This document shows, one piece after another, positions 44,489 through 53,344 of a stretch of 64,000 nt of DNA (position 1 is its first letter; each line of letters begins with the position of its first letter). The position numbers and the translations under genes are program-made. The stretch spans positions 62,001 to 126,000 of the forward strand of contig NZ_AP023257.1 of assembly GCF_016756595.1 (NCBI RefSeq). The letters run 5' to 3'. This DNA is from Mesorhizobium sp. L-2-11. GTDB taxonomy: Bacteria; Pseudomonadota; Alphaproteobacteria; Rhizobiales; Rhizobiaceae. The notes beneath the pieces are model-generated. The model saw nothing but the letters and a program-made list of their open reading frames with translations. It was not told the origin of the DNA and ran no database searches.

Positions 44489-45982
44489 ATGCCACAGCGA
44501 AACGACACGGCCATATGGTCCGGCCTGTTCCGGATTTCGGCGGAATCCGGCCAAACCCTGCAGGCGCAGATCCGTCAAGCGATCGTCGCCGCCATTCTCG
44601 ACCGGCAAATCGCCGCTTCGATGCCGCTTCCGTCCTGCCGGATCCTGGCCGAGAAACTCGGCGTGGCGCGCGGCACCGTGGTGCTGGCCTTCCAGCAGCT
44701 CGTCGACCAGGGGTTTTTGGTGGCGCGCGAACGGCGCGGCCATTTCGTCAATCCGGAGGTGCTGGCGACGCCTGCCAAACCGCACCAGAAGGCGCCGGAC
44801 CAGGCCAACGAGATCGACTGGAAGGCCCGCCGGCAGATCGCGGCCAGCGACATGCCGCCGCCGGCCAAGCACGACAACTGGATCAAGTCGTCCTACCCCT
44901 TCGTCTATGGTCAGTTCGATCCGGCGCTGTTCCCGACCGCCGAGTGGCGCGAGTGCAACCGCATGGCGCTGGCTGTGCTCGAGATCCGCAATTGGGCGTC
45001 CGACATGGTCGATCGCGACGATCCGCTGTTGATCGAGCAGATCCAGGCGCGGCTGTTGCCGCGGCGCGGCATCTTCGCCAATCCCGACGAGATCATCGTC
45101 ACGCTCGGCGCGCAGAACGCGCTCTACATGCTGGCGACGCTGCTGATGACCAAGGGCTCCAAGGTGGCCATGGAAGACCCCGGCTATCCCGACGCACGCT
45201 CGATCTTCCGGCTGGCGGGCGCCGACGTCGCGCCGATCCCGGTCGACCATTCCGGCATCGTAACCGCTTCTATTCCCAGCGATTCCGGCTTCGTCTTCGT
45301 GACCCCCAGCCACCATTGCCCGACTATGGTGCCGCTGTCGGCGGAGCGCCGGCAGGATTTGCTGGCGCGCGCCAACCGCCACAACCAGATCATCATCGAG
45401 GACGGCTATGACAGCCAGCTTCTGGACGAGGCGCCGCAGCAGGCGCTGAAGAGTCTCGACCGTTCCGGCCGCGTCATCTATGTCGGCTCGATGTCGAAGA
45501 CGCTGGCTCCGGGCCTTAGGCTCGGCTACATCGTCGCCTCGGCCGGGCTGATCTCCGAGCTTCGCGCGCTGCGTCGCTTCATGCTGCGTCACCCGCCGGC
45601 CAACAACCAGCGCGCGGTCGCGCTGTTCCTGTCGCTTGGCCATCACGAGGCGCTGGTGCGGCGGCTGTCGAGCGCCTTCGACGAACGGCGCAAGCGTCTG
45701 ATCCATGCGATTTCCGCCTTCCTGCCGGAGTGGCGCTCGACCGATTCCGCCGGTGGCGCGTCGCTCTGGCTCGAAGGGCCGCGCGGCACCGATTCGCGCG
45801 GGCTGGCCGAGGCCGCCGCCTCGCGCAGCGTCATCATCGAGCCCGGCGACCGCTTCTTCGACCGCACCGAAAAGCCGTCGCGCTTCATGCGGCTGGGCAT
45901 TTCCTCGATTGCGCTGCAGCACATCGAGCCCGGCATCCGCGAACTGGCGACGGCGGCCGGGCGCAGGCCGGCGGCGGCTTGA
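44489..45982 (+). CDS. MocR-type PLP-dependent transcriptional regulator (GntR HTH plus aminotransferase domain)
   Basis: Regulator of 497 aa. The N-terminal winged helix (about residues 20-85) includes LPSCRILAEKLGVARGTVVL and AFQQLVDQGFLVARERRGHF. The C-terminal two thirds form an aminotransferase-like domain with ITVTLGAQNALYMLATLLMT-like IIVTLGAQNALYMLATLLMT, DPGYPDARSIFRLAG, EDGYDSQL and the PLP lysine in YVGSMSKTLAPGLRLGYIV. Start ATG 44489 follows GAGGAAC. MttB-family methyltransferase follows 196 bp downstream on the same strand, and a shared motif lies upstream of both, so mttB is the likely target. The effector is unknown; a PLP-bound amine is plausible. Confidence 0.92.
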   Translation: MPQRNDTAIWSGLFRISAESGQTLQAQIRQAIVAAILDRQIAASMPLPSCRILAEKLGVARGTVVLAFQQLVDQGFLVARERRGHFVNPEVLATPAKPHQKAPDQANEIDWKARRQIAASDMPPPAKHDNWIKSSYPFVYGQFDPALFPTAEWRECNRMALAVLEIRNWASDMVDRDDPLLIEQIQARLLPRRGIFANPDEIIVTLGAQNALYMLATLLMTKGSKVAMEDPGYPDARSIFRLAGADVAPIPVDHSGIVTASIPSDSGFVFVTPSHHCPTMVPLSAERRQDLLARANRHNQIIIEDGYDSQLLDEAPQQALKSLDRSGRVIYVGSMSKTLAPGLRLGYIVASAGLISELRALRRFMLRHPPANNQRAVALFLSLGHHEALVRRLSSAFDERRKRLIHAISAFLPEWRSTDSAGGASLWLEGPRGTDSRGLAEAAASRSVIIEPGDRFFDRTEKPSRFMRLGISSIALQHIEPGIRELATAAGRRPAAA

Positions 45983-46111
45983 TGTCCAGGCCGGGCCGCG
46001 ACCGGCCACCGTTGTTTAGCGCTCTGGCATATGCGACGGGGTCCTCTGGCTCATAGGCTGTGCCAATGCCGACGGCATAGTTCGGAGCATAAGGGGACGA
46101 AGCGGGCCGAT

Positions 46112-46142
46112 GGTGGACCAACCACCTGGTGGACCAACCACC
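46112..46142. promoter_or_regulatory. Two direct 15-bp repeats upstream of mttB, candidate operator
   Basis: GGTGGACCAACCACC occurs twice, at 46112-46126 and 46128-46142, one base apart, so the period is 16 bp. Each copy has GGTGG/CCACC symmetry. The second copy ends 36 bp before the mttB start, where a regulator could block transcription or translation. Confidence 0.6.
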
Positions 46143-46178
46143 GCCGCCCGCTTCGCAGCTAAAGGTGGAGTGCCTCCC

Positions 46179-47768
46179 ATGTCAGTGGCTGTCGAGAAGC
46201 CGGATACGCCCACGGACCAGCGTTCGCGGCGTTCCGGCGGGCGCGAAGCGCGTCGCGCCATGCGGGCGGCACCCCTTGCCGACGATATCAGGCCGGTGCG
46301 CGCCGGCCTCGAAGGCGGAAGCTACGGTCCGCTCAGCGAAAACGATCGCGAGCGCATTCACGAAGCGGTGCTGACGCTGCTTGAAACGGTCGGCTTCGCC
46401 AACGCCATCCCATCCTGCATCGAGGCGCTGACCAAGGCCGGCGCCACGCTCGGCGAGGACGACCGCATTCGTTTTCCGCGCGGGCTCGTCCTCGACACCA
46501 TCAAGAAGGCCGCACGCCACTTCACCCTGCACGGCCAGGATCCCAGGCACGACATGCTGATCCAGGGCAAGCGCGTGCATTACGGCACGGCGGGCGCCGC
46601 TGTGCATCTGGTCGACGTCGAGAAACGCTGTTATCGCGAGTCGCTGCTGCAGGACATCTATGACGCCGCCCGCATCGTCGAAGGGCTCGACAACATCCAT
46701 TTCTTCCAGCGGCCGATGGTGCCGCGCGACATTCCCGATCCGCTCGATATGGATTTCAACACGCTTTACGCCTGCGTGATGGGCACGTCGAAGCATGTCG
46801 GCACTTCCTTCACGGTACGCGAGAACGTCAAGCCGGCGCTCGACATGCTCTATGCGATTGCCGGCGGCGAAGAGAATTTTCGCGCCCGGCCTTTCGTCTC
46901 CAATTCGAACTGTTTTGTCGTGCCGCCGATGAAATTCGCCGAGGATGCCTGCGGCGTGCTCGAGGCCTGCGTCGAAGGCGGCATTCCGATCCTGCTGCTG
47001 TCGGCCGGCCAGGCGGGCGCCACGGCGCCGGCGGCGATCGCCGGGGCGGTGGTGCAAGCAGTGGCCGAGGTGCTCGCCGGCCTCGTCTACGTCAACGCCA
47101 TCAAACCCGGCCATCCGGCGATCTTCGGCACCTGGCCGTTCGTCTCCGACCTCAGGACCGGCGCCATGTCCGGCGGCTCGGCCGAGCAGGCGGTGCTGAC
47201 CGCGGCCTGCGCCCAGATGGCGCAATTCTACGACCTGCCTGGCGGTTCGGCCGCCGGCATGACGGATTCGAAACTGCCCGACATTCAGTCCGGTTACGAA
47301 AAGGGCATCACCGACGTGATGGCCGGCCTTGCCGGCCTCAACCTTGTCTATGAATCGGCCGGCATGCACGCCTCGCTGCTCGGCTTCTGCCTGGAAAGCC
47401 TGATCATCGACAACGACATGCTCGGCCATTGCCTGCGCTGCGTGCGCGGCATCGAGGTGACCGATGAGTCGCTGTCGATAGACACCATCGCCGACGTTTG
47501 CCTGAAGGGCCCGGGTCACTATCTCGGCCACGAGCAGACGCTGCGGCTGATGCAGACGGAATATTTCTATCCGGCGGTCGGCGACCGCTTTTCGCCGAAG
47601 GAATGGAACGAGAAAGGCAGGCCCGACATCCTGCAGCGGGCGATCATCGAGAAGAAACGCATCCTCGCCGAGCGCTTCCCGCGCCACGTGCCCAGGCCGG
47701 TCGACGACAAGTTGCGCGCCCGCTTCGGCAATCTGATCCATCTGCCGCGCAGCGGCATGGGCGGCTGA
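46179..47768 (+). CDS. MttB-family methyltransferase (trimethylamine/betaine type, without pyrrolysine)
   Basis: Protein of 529 aa from ATG 46179 (GGTGGAG 8 bp upstream). It belongs to the MttB superfamily by overall length and by segments such as SENDRERIHEAVLTLLETVG, FTLHGQDPRHDMLIQGKRVH, YGTAGAAVHLVDVEKR and VSNSNCFVVPPMKFAEDACG. The frame is open with no internal TAG, so no pyrrolysine is used; this is the non-Pyl branch, whose studied members demethylate quaternary amines such as glycine betaine with a corrinoid protein. No corrinoid protein gene lies nearby, so its methyl acceptor is unclear. The MocR regulator upstream is the likely controller. Confidence 0.88.
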   Translation: MSVAVEKPDTPTDQRSRRSGGREARRAMRAAPLADDIRPVRAGLEGGSYGPLSENDRERIHEAVLTLLETVGFANAIPSCIEALTKAGATLGEDDRIRFPRGLVLDTIKKAARHFTLHGQDPRHDMLIQGKRVHYGTAGAAVHLVDVEKRCYRESLLQDIYDAARIVEGLDNIHFFQRPMVPRDIPDPLDMDFNTLYACVMGTSKHVGTSFTVRENVKPALDMLYAIAGGEENFRARPFVSNSNCFVVPPMKFAEDACGVLEACVEGGIPILLLSAGQAGATAPAAIAGAVVQAVAEVLAGLVYVNAIKPGHPAIFGTWPFVSDLRTGAMSGGSAEQAVLTAACAQMAQFYDLPGGSAAGMTDSKLPDIQSGYEKGITDVMAGLAGLNLVYESAGMHASLLGFCLESLIIDNDMLGHCLRCVRGIEVTDESLSIDTIADVCLKGPGHYLGHEQTLRLMQTEYFYPAVGDRFSPKEWNEKGRPDILQRAIIEKKRILAERFPRHVPRPVDDKLRARFGNLIHLPRSGMGG

Positions 47769-47789
47769 GAACGTCTTTCGTCAAACCGG

Positions 47790-48188
47790 TCAGCCGGCCC
47801 TCAACCCGTAGCGCTCGACGACCTCGCCACTGATCAACCTGGCATGCAGCGTCATCAGTATGATTTGCGCATCGAAGCTGTCGCCGGCCTCGAGTGCCGC
47901 CTCGAGCCGGCGCTCCGCATCCAGCCGATGTCGAAGGCCGTTGGATTGCTCGAATGCTTCCGGCCCGGCAATACAATAGCCAAGCAGCTGCGCCACCGGT
48001 GAATAGGCTTGTGGTGGCGGCTCGTCGGGCCAGTGATCCTTCATCAGATTGACGATGGTGAGCTTTGCTCCCTCCGGCACAAGGGCGGGATGAAGGTCGA
48101 CGTCGCGTAACGCAGCGTCGAGTTGCCTGAGGTCGCCTGAGCGGCCGAACATCCCGAGGAAGCCAAGAGAAGAGCGTCGTCTCGCCAT
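47790..48188 (-). CDS. Small protein of the chromate operon, unknown function
   Basis: Protein of 132 aa from ATG 48188 (AGGAACATC upstream), 56 bp after chrA on the same strand, so probably the last gene of the chr operon. It is largely helical: RQLDAALRDVDLHPALVPEG, NLMKDHWPDEPPPQAYSPVA, RLDAERRLEAALEAGDSFDA. The N-terminus MARRRSSLGFLGMFGRSGDL is basic. No known domain or metal-binding motif was recognised; only one Cys is present. It converges with mttB (21 bp gap). Cytoplasmic location assumed from lack of a leader. Confidence 0.72.
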   Translation of the reverse strand: MARRRSSLGFLGMFGRSGDLRQLDAALRDVDLHPALVPEGAKLTIVNLMKDHWPDEPPPQAYSPVAQLLGYCIAGPEAFEQSNGLRHRLDAERRLEAALEAGDSFDAQIILMTLHARLISGEVVERYGLRAG

Positions 48189-48244
48189 GATGTTCCTATC
48201 CGAATGCCCGAAACCGCAGCGAAGCGCCAGGGCGCACGCAGCAG

Positions 48245-49657
48245 CTAACCGCTCGCTGCCAGCAACAAAACGCCAGCGAGGGCCGATCCCGCAAGCGTCG
48301 GCAGCATGCCGATCTTCAGCTTCAGGATAGCGATCATGGCAGCACCCGACAGCAGTGCCGCGCGCCAGTCGATTGATGAAAACGCCGGCACGTCCATCCC
48401 AAGCCCGACGTTGCGCACCTCGCCGAAGATGACGTGCAGGCCGAACCACAGAGCGAGATTCATGATGACGCCGACGACGGCGGCGGTGATCGCGCCCAGC
48501 GCCGCCGACAGCGCCTTGTTGCCGCGCAGGGACTCGATGTAGGGCGCGCCGAGGAATATCCAGAAGAAGCAAGGCGTGAACGTCGCCCACAGGGTAAGCA
48601 TCGCCCCAAGCGATCCGGCAAGCAGCGGGCTCAGCGATCCGGATTGGCGGAACGCGGCCAGAAAGCCGACGAACTGCAGGACCAGAATGAGTGGACCCGG
48701 CGTGGTTTCGGCAAGCCCGAGGCCATCGACCATTTCACCGGGTGCGAGCCAGCCGAAGGACTCGACCGCTGCCTGCGCGACATAGGCAAGGACCGCGTAA
48801 GCGCCGCCGAAGGTGACGACCGCCATGACGCTGAAGAACCCACCGATCTCAGTCCACACACTGGCGGATCCGGTGAACGCCCAGATCAGAAGCACGGGCC
48901 CGAGCCAGATCGGCAACCAGATCGCGACGGCGCGCGGCGCATGCCATCGCGTCGGCCTGGTGTGAGCCAGTTCACCGCGCTCGAACATCAGGTCGACCGC
49001 GCCCTTGATGTCGGGAACCGCGTCTTTGCCGTGCGCCGCGCCGGAAAAAAGGGCTGGCGCAACACGATTGCCAATCCAGCCCGCCAGGCCGGCAAGCAGG
49101 ATGATGAGCGGAAACGGCATGTTCAATGCATAGATGGCGATGAAGGCGGCGAGCGCGATCGAAACCATGACCCGGTTCTTCAGGGCGCGTCGTCCGATCC
49201 GGATCATCGCCTCGATCACGATGGCGAGCACGGCCGCTTTCACCCCGAAAAACAGTGCCTCGACGAGCGGAGCGTCGCCATACAGCGCATAGAGGATGCT
49301 CAAGGTGAGCATCACAAGTGCGCCCGGCATGACGAACAGGATGCCGGCGACCAGGCCGCCGATCGTCCGGTGCAGCAGCCAGCCAATATAGATGGCGAGC
49401 TGCTGGGCTTCAGGGCCGGGCAGCAGCATGCAGTAGTTCAACGCATGCAGGAAACGTTGCTCGCCGATCCAACGCCGTTCCTCGACCAGCTCCCTGTGCA
49501 TGAGCGCGATCTGCCCGGCCGGCCCGCCGAAGCTGAGCAGGCCGATTTTCGCCCAGAGTTTTACGCCTTCGCGGAAGGTTGGCGCAGCCGCCGCTTCGAC
49601 GGTCTCATCCGTTTTTCCCGAAGCCCCGGTTTCGTGAGAAGTCCCGGTTTCGCTCAT
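48245..49657 (-). CDS. chrA: Chromate efflux transporter ChrA
   Basis: Membrane transporter of the CHR superfamily, 470 aa, the long two-domain form. Each half carries a chromate-ion transporter motif: first half KIGLLSFGGPAGQIALMHRE and ALNYCMLLPGPEAQQLAIYI; second half FFSVMAVVTFGGAYAVLAYV and GLGLAETTPGPLILVLQFVG. About ten membrane helices are visible. It exports chromate from the cytoplasm in characterised cases. ATG 49657 overlaps the stop of the rhodanese-ChrB gene by 4 bp, so the two are translationally coupled. Resistance itself is not shown by sequence. Confidence 0.93.
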   Translation of the reverse strand: MSETGTSHETGASGKTDETVEAAAAPTFREGVKLWAKIGLLSFGGPAGQIALMHRELVEERRWIGEQRFLHALNYCMLLPGPEAQQLAIYIGWLLHRTIGGLVAGILFVMPGALVMLTLSILYALYGDAPLVEALFFGVKAAVLAIVIEAMIRIGRRALKNRVMVSIALAAFIAIYALNMPFPLIILLAGLAGWIGNRVAPALFSGAAHGKDAVPDIKGAVDLMFERGELAHTRPTRWHAPRAVAIWLPIWLGPVLLIWAFTGSASVWTEIGGFFSVMAVVTFGGAYAVLAYVAQAAVESFGWLAPGEMVDGLGLAETTPGPLILVLQFVGFLAAFRQSGSLSPLLAGSLGAMLTLWATFTPCFFWIFLGAPYIESLRGNKALSAALGAITAAVVGVIMNLALWFGLHVIFGEVRNVGLGMDVPAFSSIDWRAALLSGAAMIAILKLKIGMLPTLAGSALAGVLLLAASG

Positions 49658-50463
49658 GGCTTGCCTGGCCAGTTGTGCGTCTCTTTGGTGGCGTCGCGGC
49701 ACCATCGGAAAAACGCGTCATAGAGCAGCATGCCTGCCTCCAGCTGTTCCAGATCGTCGCGAAACATCCGCGACAGGCCAAGCGAGGCGGCCAGGAATCC
49801 AGCTGCCTGGGGGACCAGGTCGAGGCGCGCGGTATCGGCTGCGCGCACGATCATGGCCAGGCGGTCGAGCGCCTCGGATTCGAGCCCGAACTCTTCGATC
49901 ATCGTGTCGAAGGTGCAGCGTTCGCCCCGGTGAGTCCAGAACACATTGTCGATGTCGAAAGGCACGGCCTGAAAGCGATCCGCAACGGCCGACACCTCGG
50001 CCGCCTCGACAAAGAGGAAGACCGCGCCCGGATCGATGAAGCGCCTGATCAGCCAGGGGCAGGCGATGCGATCGACCTTCGGGCGGGTCCGCGTCACCCA
50101 TACGGTGCGGCCTTTTTCATCGCGGGGCGGAATCTTGCCGGCATGGATCAAAGGCCCCTTGGCATCGCGCCATGCCGCGAACCCGCCTTCGAGGGTTTCG
50201 GCGCTGACGCCCTCATGCCGCAGCCATGCGGCAACGCCTTGCGAGAGCTTTTGTCCTCTTTGGCAAACGACCGCCACTCGGCTGCCGGCGAATTCGGATG
50301 CCCAGGTCGAGACGGTTTTGAAATCACGCCGGCTCGAGGCCGGCAGCAGGCGCGGATCGGCGTTGTAATCCTCTTCGATGCGAACATCGATGATCGCGGG
50401 CGCGCCCGGCAGACCAATCAGACGGGACAGTTGCGGTACGGTGATAGCTGACGTCGACGGCAT
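49654..50463 (-). CDS. Rhodanese-ChrB fusion, chromate resistance-associated protein
   Basis: Protein of 269 aa from ATG 50463 (AAGGAGGTGG upstream). The N-terminal rhodanese domain (residues 1-115) has IDVRIEEDYNADPRLLPASS and the active-site Cys in VVCQRGQKLS (C67). The C-terminal domain (about 120-269) matches ChrB-type chromate resistance proteins: TRTRPKVDRIACPWLIRRFI, GAVFLFVEAAEVSAVADRFQ and RCTFDTMIEEFGLESEALDR. The N-terminal ChrB region seen in some homologues is replaced by the rhodanese. First gene of the chr operon; a role in chromate sensing or sulfur chemistry is possible, not shown. Confidence 0.88.
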   Translation of the reverse strand: MPSTSAITVPQLSRLIGLPGAPAIIDVRIEEDYNADPRLLPASSRRDFKTVSTWASEFAGSRVAVVCQRGQKLSQGVAAWLRHEGVSAETLEGGFAAWRDAKGPLIHAGKIPPRDEKGRTVWVTRTRPKVDRIACPWLIRRFIDPGAVFLFVEAAEVSAVADRFQAVPFDIDNVFWTHRGERCTFDTMIEEFGLESEALDRLAMIVRAADTARLDLVPQAAGFLAASLGLSRMFRDDLEQLEAGMLLYDAFFRWCRDATKETHNWPGKP

Positions 50464-50603
50464 GGCGTCCACCTCCTTGAGAGAGAAGCTTGGACGCGAA
50501 CGTTGGGCTGACGCCTCACGGGGTCGTCGCGATGCACCCCTTGCCATGATCGTGGATTTGTCGCGCCCGCTTGTCAAGCGCCATGCCTGGAGCAGAGGAT
50601 GCT

Positions 50604-50634
50604 CTGGCTCCGACGGCCTGTTTGGCGGAGCCAG
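50604..50634. promoter_or_regulatory. Hairpin in the leader of the GFA-family gene
   Basis: Nine-base inverted arms CTGGCTCCG (50604-50612) and CGGAGCCAG (50626-50634) around a 13-base loop, 21 bp before the start codon and just upstream of the ribosome site GGGAGGA. It could be an operator or an RNA structure that limits translation. Confidence 0.5.
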
Positions 50635-50655
50635 GACATGTCTGGGAGGAAAACC

Positions 50656-51075
50656 ATGAAAAAGACCTATCACGCCAGCTGCCATTGCGGCGCGGTGCGT
50701 TTCGAAGCCGAAATCGACCTCACTGAGGGCATCCGCAAATGCAATTGCAGCTTCTGCTGGAAACTCGGCTACCGGAAATCCTTCGCCGCCTATGAGGCCG
50801 TGCGGGTGACGGATGGCCGCGACCGGATGCGGGAGTACAAGGCGACGCCGTCGAACTGGCCGGAAGGCGACATCAACCACTATATGTGCCCGAACTGCGG
50901 CGCGAATTTTCTCTCGCGCGGCTATCTGGATTTCATGGGCGGGAATTTCTGGGCGGTGAACGTCGCCTGCCTCGACGACGTCACCGAAGAGGAACTTGCC
51001 GCAGCACCGATCGTCTACGAGGACGGCAAGCGAGACAGGCAGGACCAGGCGCCGGAGATCACCAGCTATCTCTGA
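50656..51075 (+). CDS. GFA-family (CENP-V/GFA domain) zinc protein
   Basis: Protein of 139 aa from ATG 50656 (GGGAGGA upstream). It starts with SCHCGAVRFEAEIDL and contains CNCSFCWKLG and CPNCGANF, giving the Cys pattern of the GFA domain that binds zinc in two sites. Named after glutathione-dependent formaldehyde-activating enzyme, but most members lack a proven reaction. It is divergent from the chr operon; formate oxidation genes lie about 6 kb away, which is not close enough to argue for a link. Probably a monocistronic unit. Confidence 0.9.
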   Translation: MKKTYHASCHCGAVRFEAEIDLTEGIRKCNCSFCWKLGYRKSFAAYEAVRVTDGRDRMREYKATPSNWPEGDINHYMCPNCGANFLSRGYLDFMGGNFWAVNVACLDDVTEEELAAAPIVYEDGKRDRQDQAPEITSYL

Positions 51076-51166
51076 ACGGCGGCTGTGCAAGTCAGAGTTG
51101 CGCGCCGTCATACATATCAGGGCAATCGCTTCAGGGTTGGATCGCCCGTCACCTTACGGGCGTTTG

Positions 51167-51343
51167 CGCTGCCCCTCACCTGCCTGCCGGCATCCTCTCC
51201 CCGTATAGTGACGGGGAGAGGGGCGCTCGTCTCCGGTTTCGCCAATCACCGGCGTCGCAAGAAGGGCGCCGGTATTGCGGCCAGTTCCTTCTCCCCGTCA
51301 CTATACGGGGAGAAGTGCCCGGCAGGGCGATGAGGGGCAGCGC
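51167..51343. repeat. 177-bp mosaic palindromic element, copy 2
   Basis: Ends GCGCTGCCCCTCA (51167) and its complement ending at 51343. The inner pairs, CTCCCCGTATAGTGACGGGG and CTCCCCGTCACTATACGGGG, match those of the element at 15570-15752, and the middle parts (about 51225-51285) are clearly related as well. It fills most of the 306-bp gap between the convergent GFA and dehydratase genes and could end both transcripts. No other feature is seen in that gap. Confidence 0.88.
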
Positions 51344-51381
51344 CGACTTCGATAATTGGTCGTCTCCAACGAAGACATGCA

Positions 51382-53190
51382 TTAGTGATTGTCCCGAGGC
51401 ACGCCGCGGGTGTGCGCCACATCCAGGTATTTCACCGCCGGCTTCAGCACCATTCCTTCGGAGAACTGGTCGACCATGCCGCGCTGGATCTCCTGCCATG
51501 GCGTCTGGTGCCTGGGGTAGTGATAGCCGCCATCGTTCTGCAGCTCGGCGCGCCGGCGCGTGATCTCGTCGTCGGTGACGAGAATGTCGGCGGTGCCCTT
51601 GCGCAGGTCGATGCGGACGCGGTCGCCGGTCTTCAACAGCGCCAGCCCGCCGCCTATGGCGGCTTCGGGCGAGGCGTTGAGGATCGACGGCGAGCCCGAC
51701 GTGCCCGACTGGCGGCCGTCGCCGATGCAGGCCAGCGCATGGATGCCCTTCTTGATGAGATGGGCCGGCGGCTGCATGTTGACGACTTCGGCGCCGCCGG
51801 GATAACCGATCGGACCGGCGCCGCGCATGAACAGGATGGTGTGCTCGTCGATGCCTTGCGCCGGATCGTCGATGCGGGCGTGGTAGTCTTCGGGCCCGTC
51901 GAAGACCATGGCGTTGCCCTCGAAGGCCTCGGGGTCGTTCGGGTTCGACAGATAGCGTTCGCGGAATTCGGGCGAGATGCCGCTGGTCTTCATGATCGCC
52001 GAATCGAACAGATTACCCCTAAGATTGATGAAGCCGGCATTGGCTTTAAGCGGCTCGGCGACGGTGCGGATGACATCGAGATTCTCGTTGACGGCCGCGC
52101 TGCAATTGGCGCCGATCGTCTTGCCGTTGACCGTCATGGCGTCGGGATGGGGCAGCAGCCCGGCCTTCATCAGTTCGGCGACCACCGCCGGCACGCCACC
52201 GGCATGATGATAATCCTCGCCGAGATATTCGCCAGACGGCTGAAGGTTGACGATGAGCGGTATCTTGAGGCCGACCGTCTGCCAGTCGTCATTGTCGAGC
52301 GGCACGCCGAGATGGCGGGCGATGGCGTTGAGGTGGATCGGCGCGTTGGTCGAGCCGCCGATGGCCGAGTTAACTACGATGGCATTCTCGAAGGCCTGCC
52401 GGGTCATGACGTCGGAGGGTTTTAGATCCTCGTGCACCATGTCGACGATGCGTTTTCCCGTCTCATAGGCGATCTGGCCGCGCTCGCGGTAGGGCGCCGG
52501 AATGGCGGCCGAGCCCGGCAGCTGCATGCCGAGCGCCTCGGCCAATGAGTTCATGGTGGTTGCGGTACCCATCGTGTTGCAATAGCCGGTGGACGGCGCC
52601 GAAGAGGCGACGATGTCCATGAACTCGTCATAGCCGATCTCGCCGGCCGACAGACGCTGGCGCGATTCCCAGACGATGGTGCCGGAGCCGGTGCGCTTGC
52701 CCTTGTGCCAGCCGTTGAGCATCGGGCCGACCGACAGCGCGATAGCCGGAATGTTGACGGTGGCGGCGGCCATCAGCAGGGCCGGCGTCGTCTTGTCGCA
52801 GCCGATGGTGAGCACGACGCCGTCGAGCGGATAGCCATAGAGCACCTCGACCAGGCCGAGATAGGCGAGGTTGCGGTCGAGTGCGGCGGTCGGGCGTTTG
52901 CCCGTCTCCTGGATCGGGTGGCACGGGAACTCGAAAGGGATGCCGCCCATCGAGACGATGCCCTCGCGCACGCGCTTGGCCAGCTCGAGATGATGGCGGT
53001 TGCAGGGCGACAGATCCGAGCCGGTCTGGGCGATGCCGATCAGCGGCTTGCCCGACATCAGTTCGGCACGCGTCAGCCCGTAATTCAGGTAGCGCTCGAG
53101 GTAAAGCGCCGTCATCCCCGGATTGTCGGGATTGTCGAACCACTCCTGCGAGCGAAATTTCTTTTTCTGCGTGGGGGCGCCGGCCATCAT
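51382..53190 (-). CDS. Sugar-acid dehydratase of the IlvD/Edd family (xylonate/arabinonate dehydratase-like)
   Basis: Iron-sulfur dehydratase of 602 aa. The three cluster cysteines are C63 ([11 protein letters not shown]), C131 ([11 protein letters not shown]) and C204 ([11 protein letters not shown]). The start [20 protein letters not shown] followed by LERYLNYGL, and the end [15 protein letters not shown], match pentonate dehydratases (XylD/AraC-like) rather than IlvD of branched-chain synthesis or Edd. It would convert a pentonate or hexonate to its 2-keto-3-deoxy form; which sugar acid is unknown. Start ATG 53190 with GGAGACC upstream; the next ATG is adjacent. A candidate operator lies just upstream at 53201. 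Confidence 0.9.
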   Translation of the reverse strand: MMAGAPTQKKKFRSQEWFDNPDNPGMTALYLERYLNYGLTRAELMSGKPLIGIAQTGSDLSPCNRHHLELAKRVREGIVSMGGIPFEFPCHPIQETGKRPTAALDRNLAYLGLVEVLYGYPLDGVVLTIGCDKTTPALLMAAATVNIPAIALSVGPMLNGWHKGKRTGSGTIVWESRQRLSAGEIGYDEFMDIVASSAPSTGYCNTMGTATTMNSLAEALGMQLPGSAAIPAPYRERGQIAYETGKRIVDMVHEDLKPSDVMTRQAFENAIVVNSAIGGSTNAPIHLNAIARHLGVPLDNDDWQTVGLKIPLIVNLQPSGEYLGEDYHHAGGVPAVVAELMKAGLLPHPDAMTVNGKTIGANCSAAVNENLDVIRTVAEPLKANAGFINLRGNLFDSAIMKTSGISPEFRERYLSNPNDPEAFEGNAMVFDGPEDYHARIDDPAQGIDEHTILFMRGAGPIGYPGGAEVVNMQPPAHLIKKGIHALACIGDGRQSGTSGSPSILNASPEAAIGGGLALLKTGDRVRIDLRKGTADILVTDDEITRRRAELQNDGGYHYPRHQTPWQEIQRGMVDQFSEGMVLKPAVKYLDVAHTRGVPRDNH

Positions 53191-53200
53191 GGTCTCCGTA

Positions 53201-53225
53201 TTTGTATGACAAATCGATATGACAA
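53201..53225. promoter_or_regulatory. Candidate operator upstream of the sugar-acid dehydratase gene
   Basis: TTTGTATGACAAA (53201-53213) is an imperfect palindrome with TTTGT/ACAAA arms, and TATGACAA recurs 13 bp on (53205 and 53218). It lies 11 bp upstream of the minus-strand start codon, overlapping the leader. GntR- or LacI-type repressors of sugar-acid genes use such sites. Confidence 0.4.
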
Positions 53226-53344
53226 CGCGCGAGAGCAGGCAAGAGGCACGCGCCATCCGAATCCGGACTTTGGTGCGATAGACATGCGTTTACCCCCACG
53301 CTAGACCGGATCGGGGTTTGTCAATTCGTATCCGGGAGATTTTG

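Noticed and set aside
46179..47768. A pyrrolysine-containing trimethylamine methyltransferase
   Set aside because: The frame has no internal amber codon, and no pyl genes are visible.
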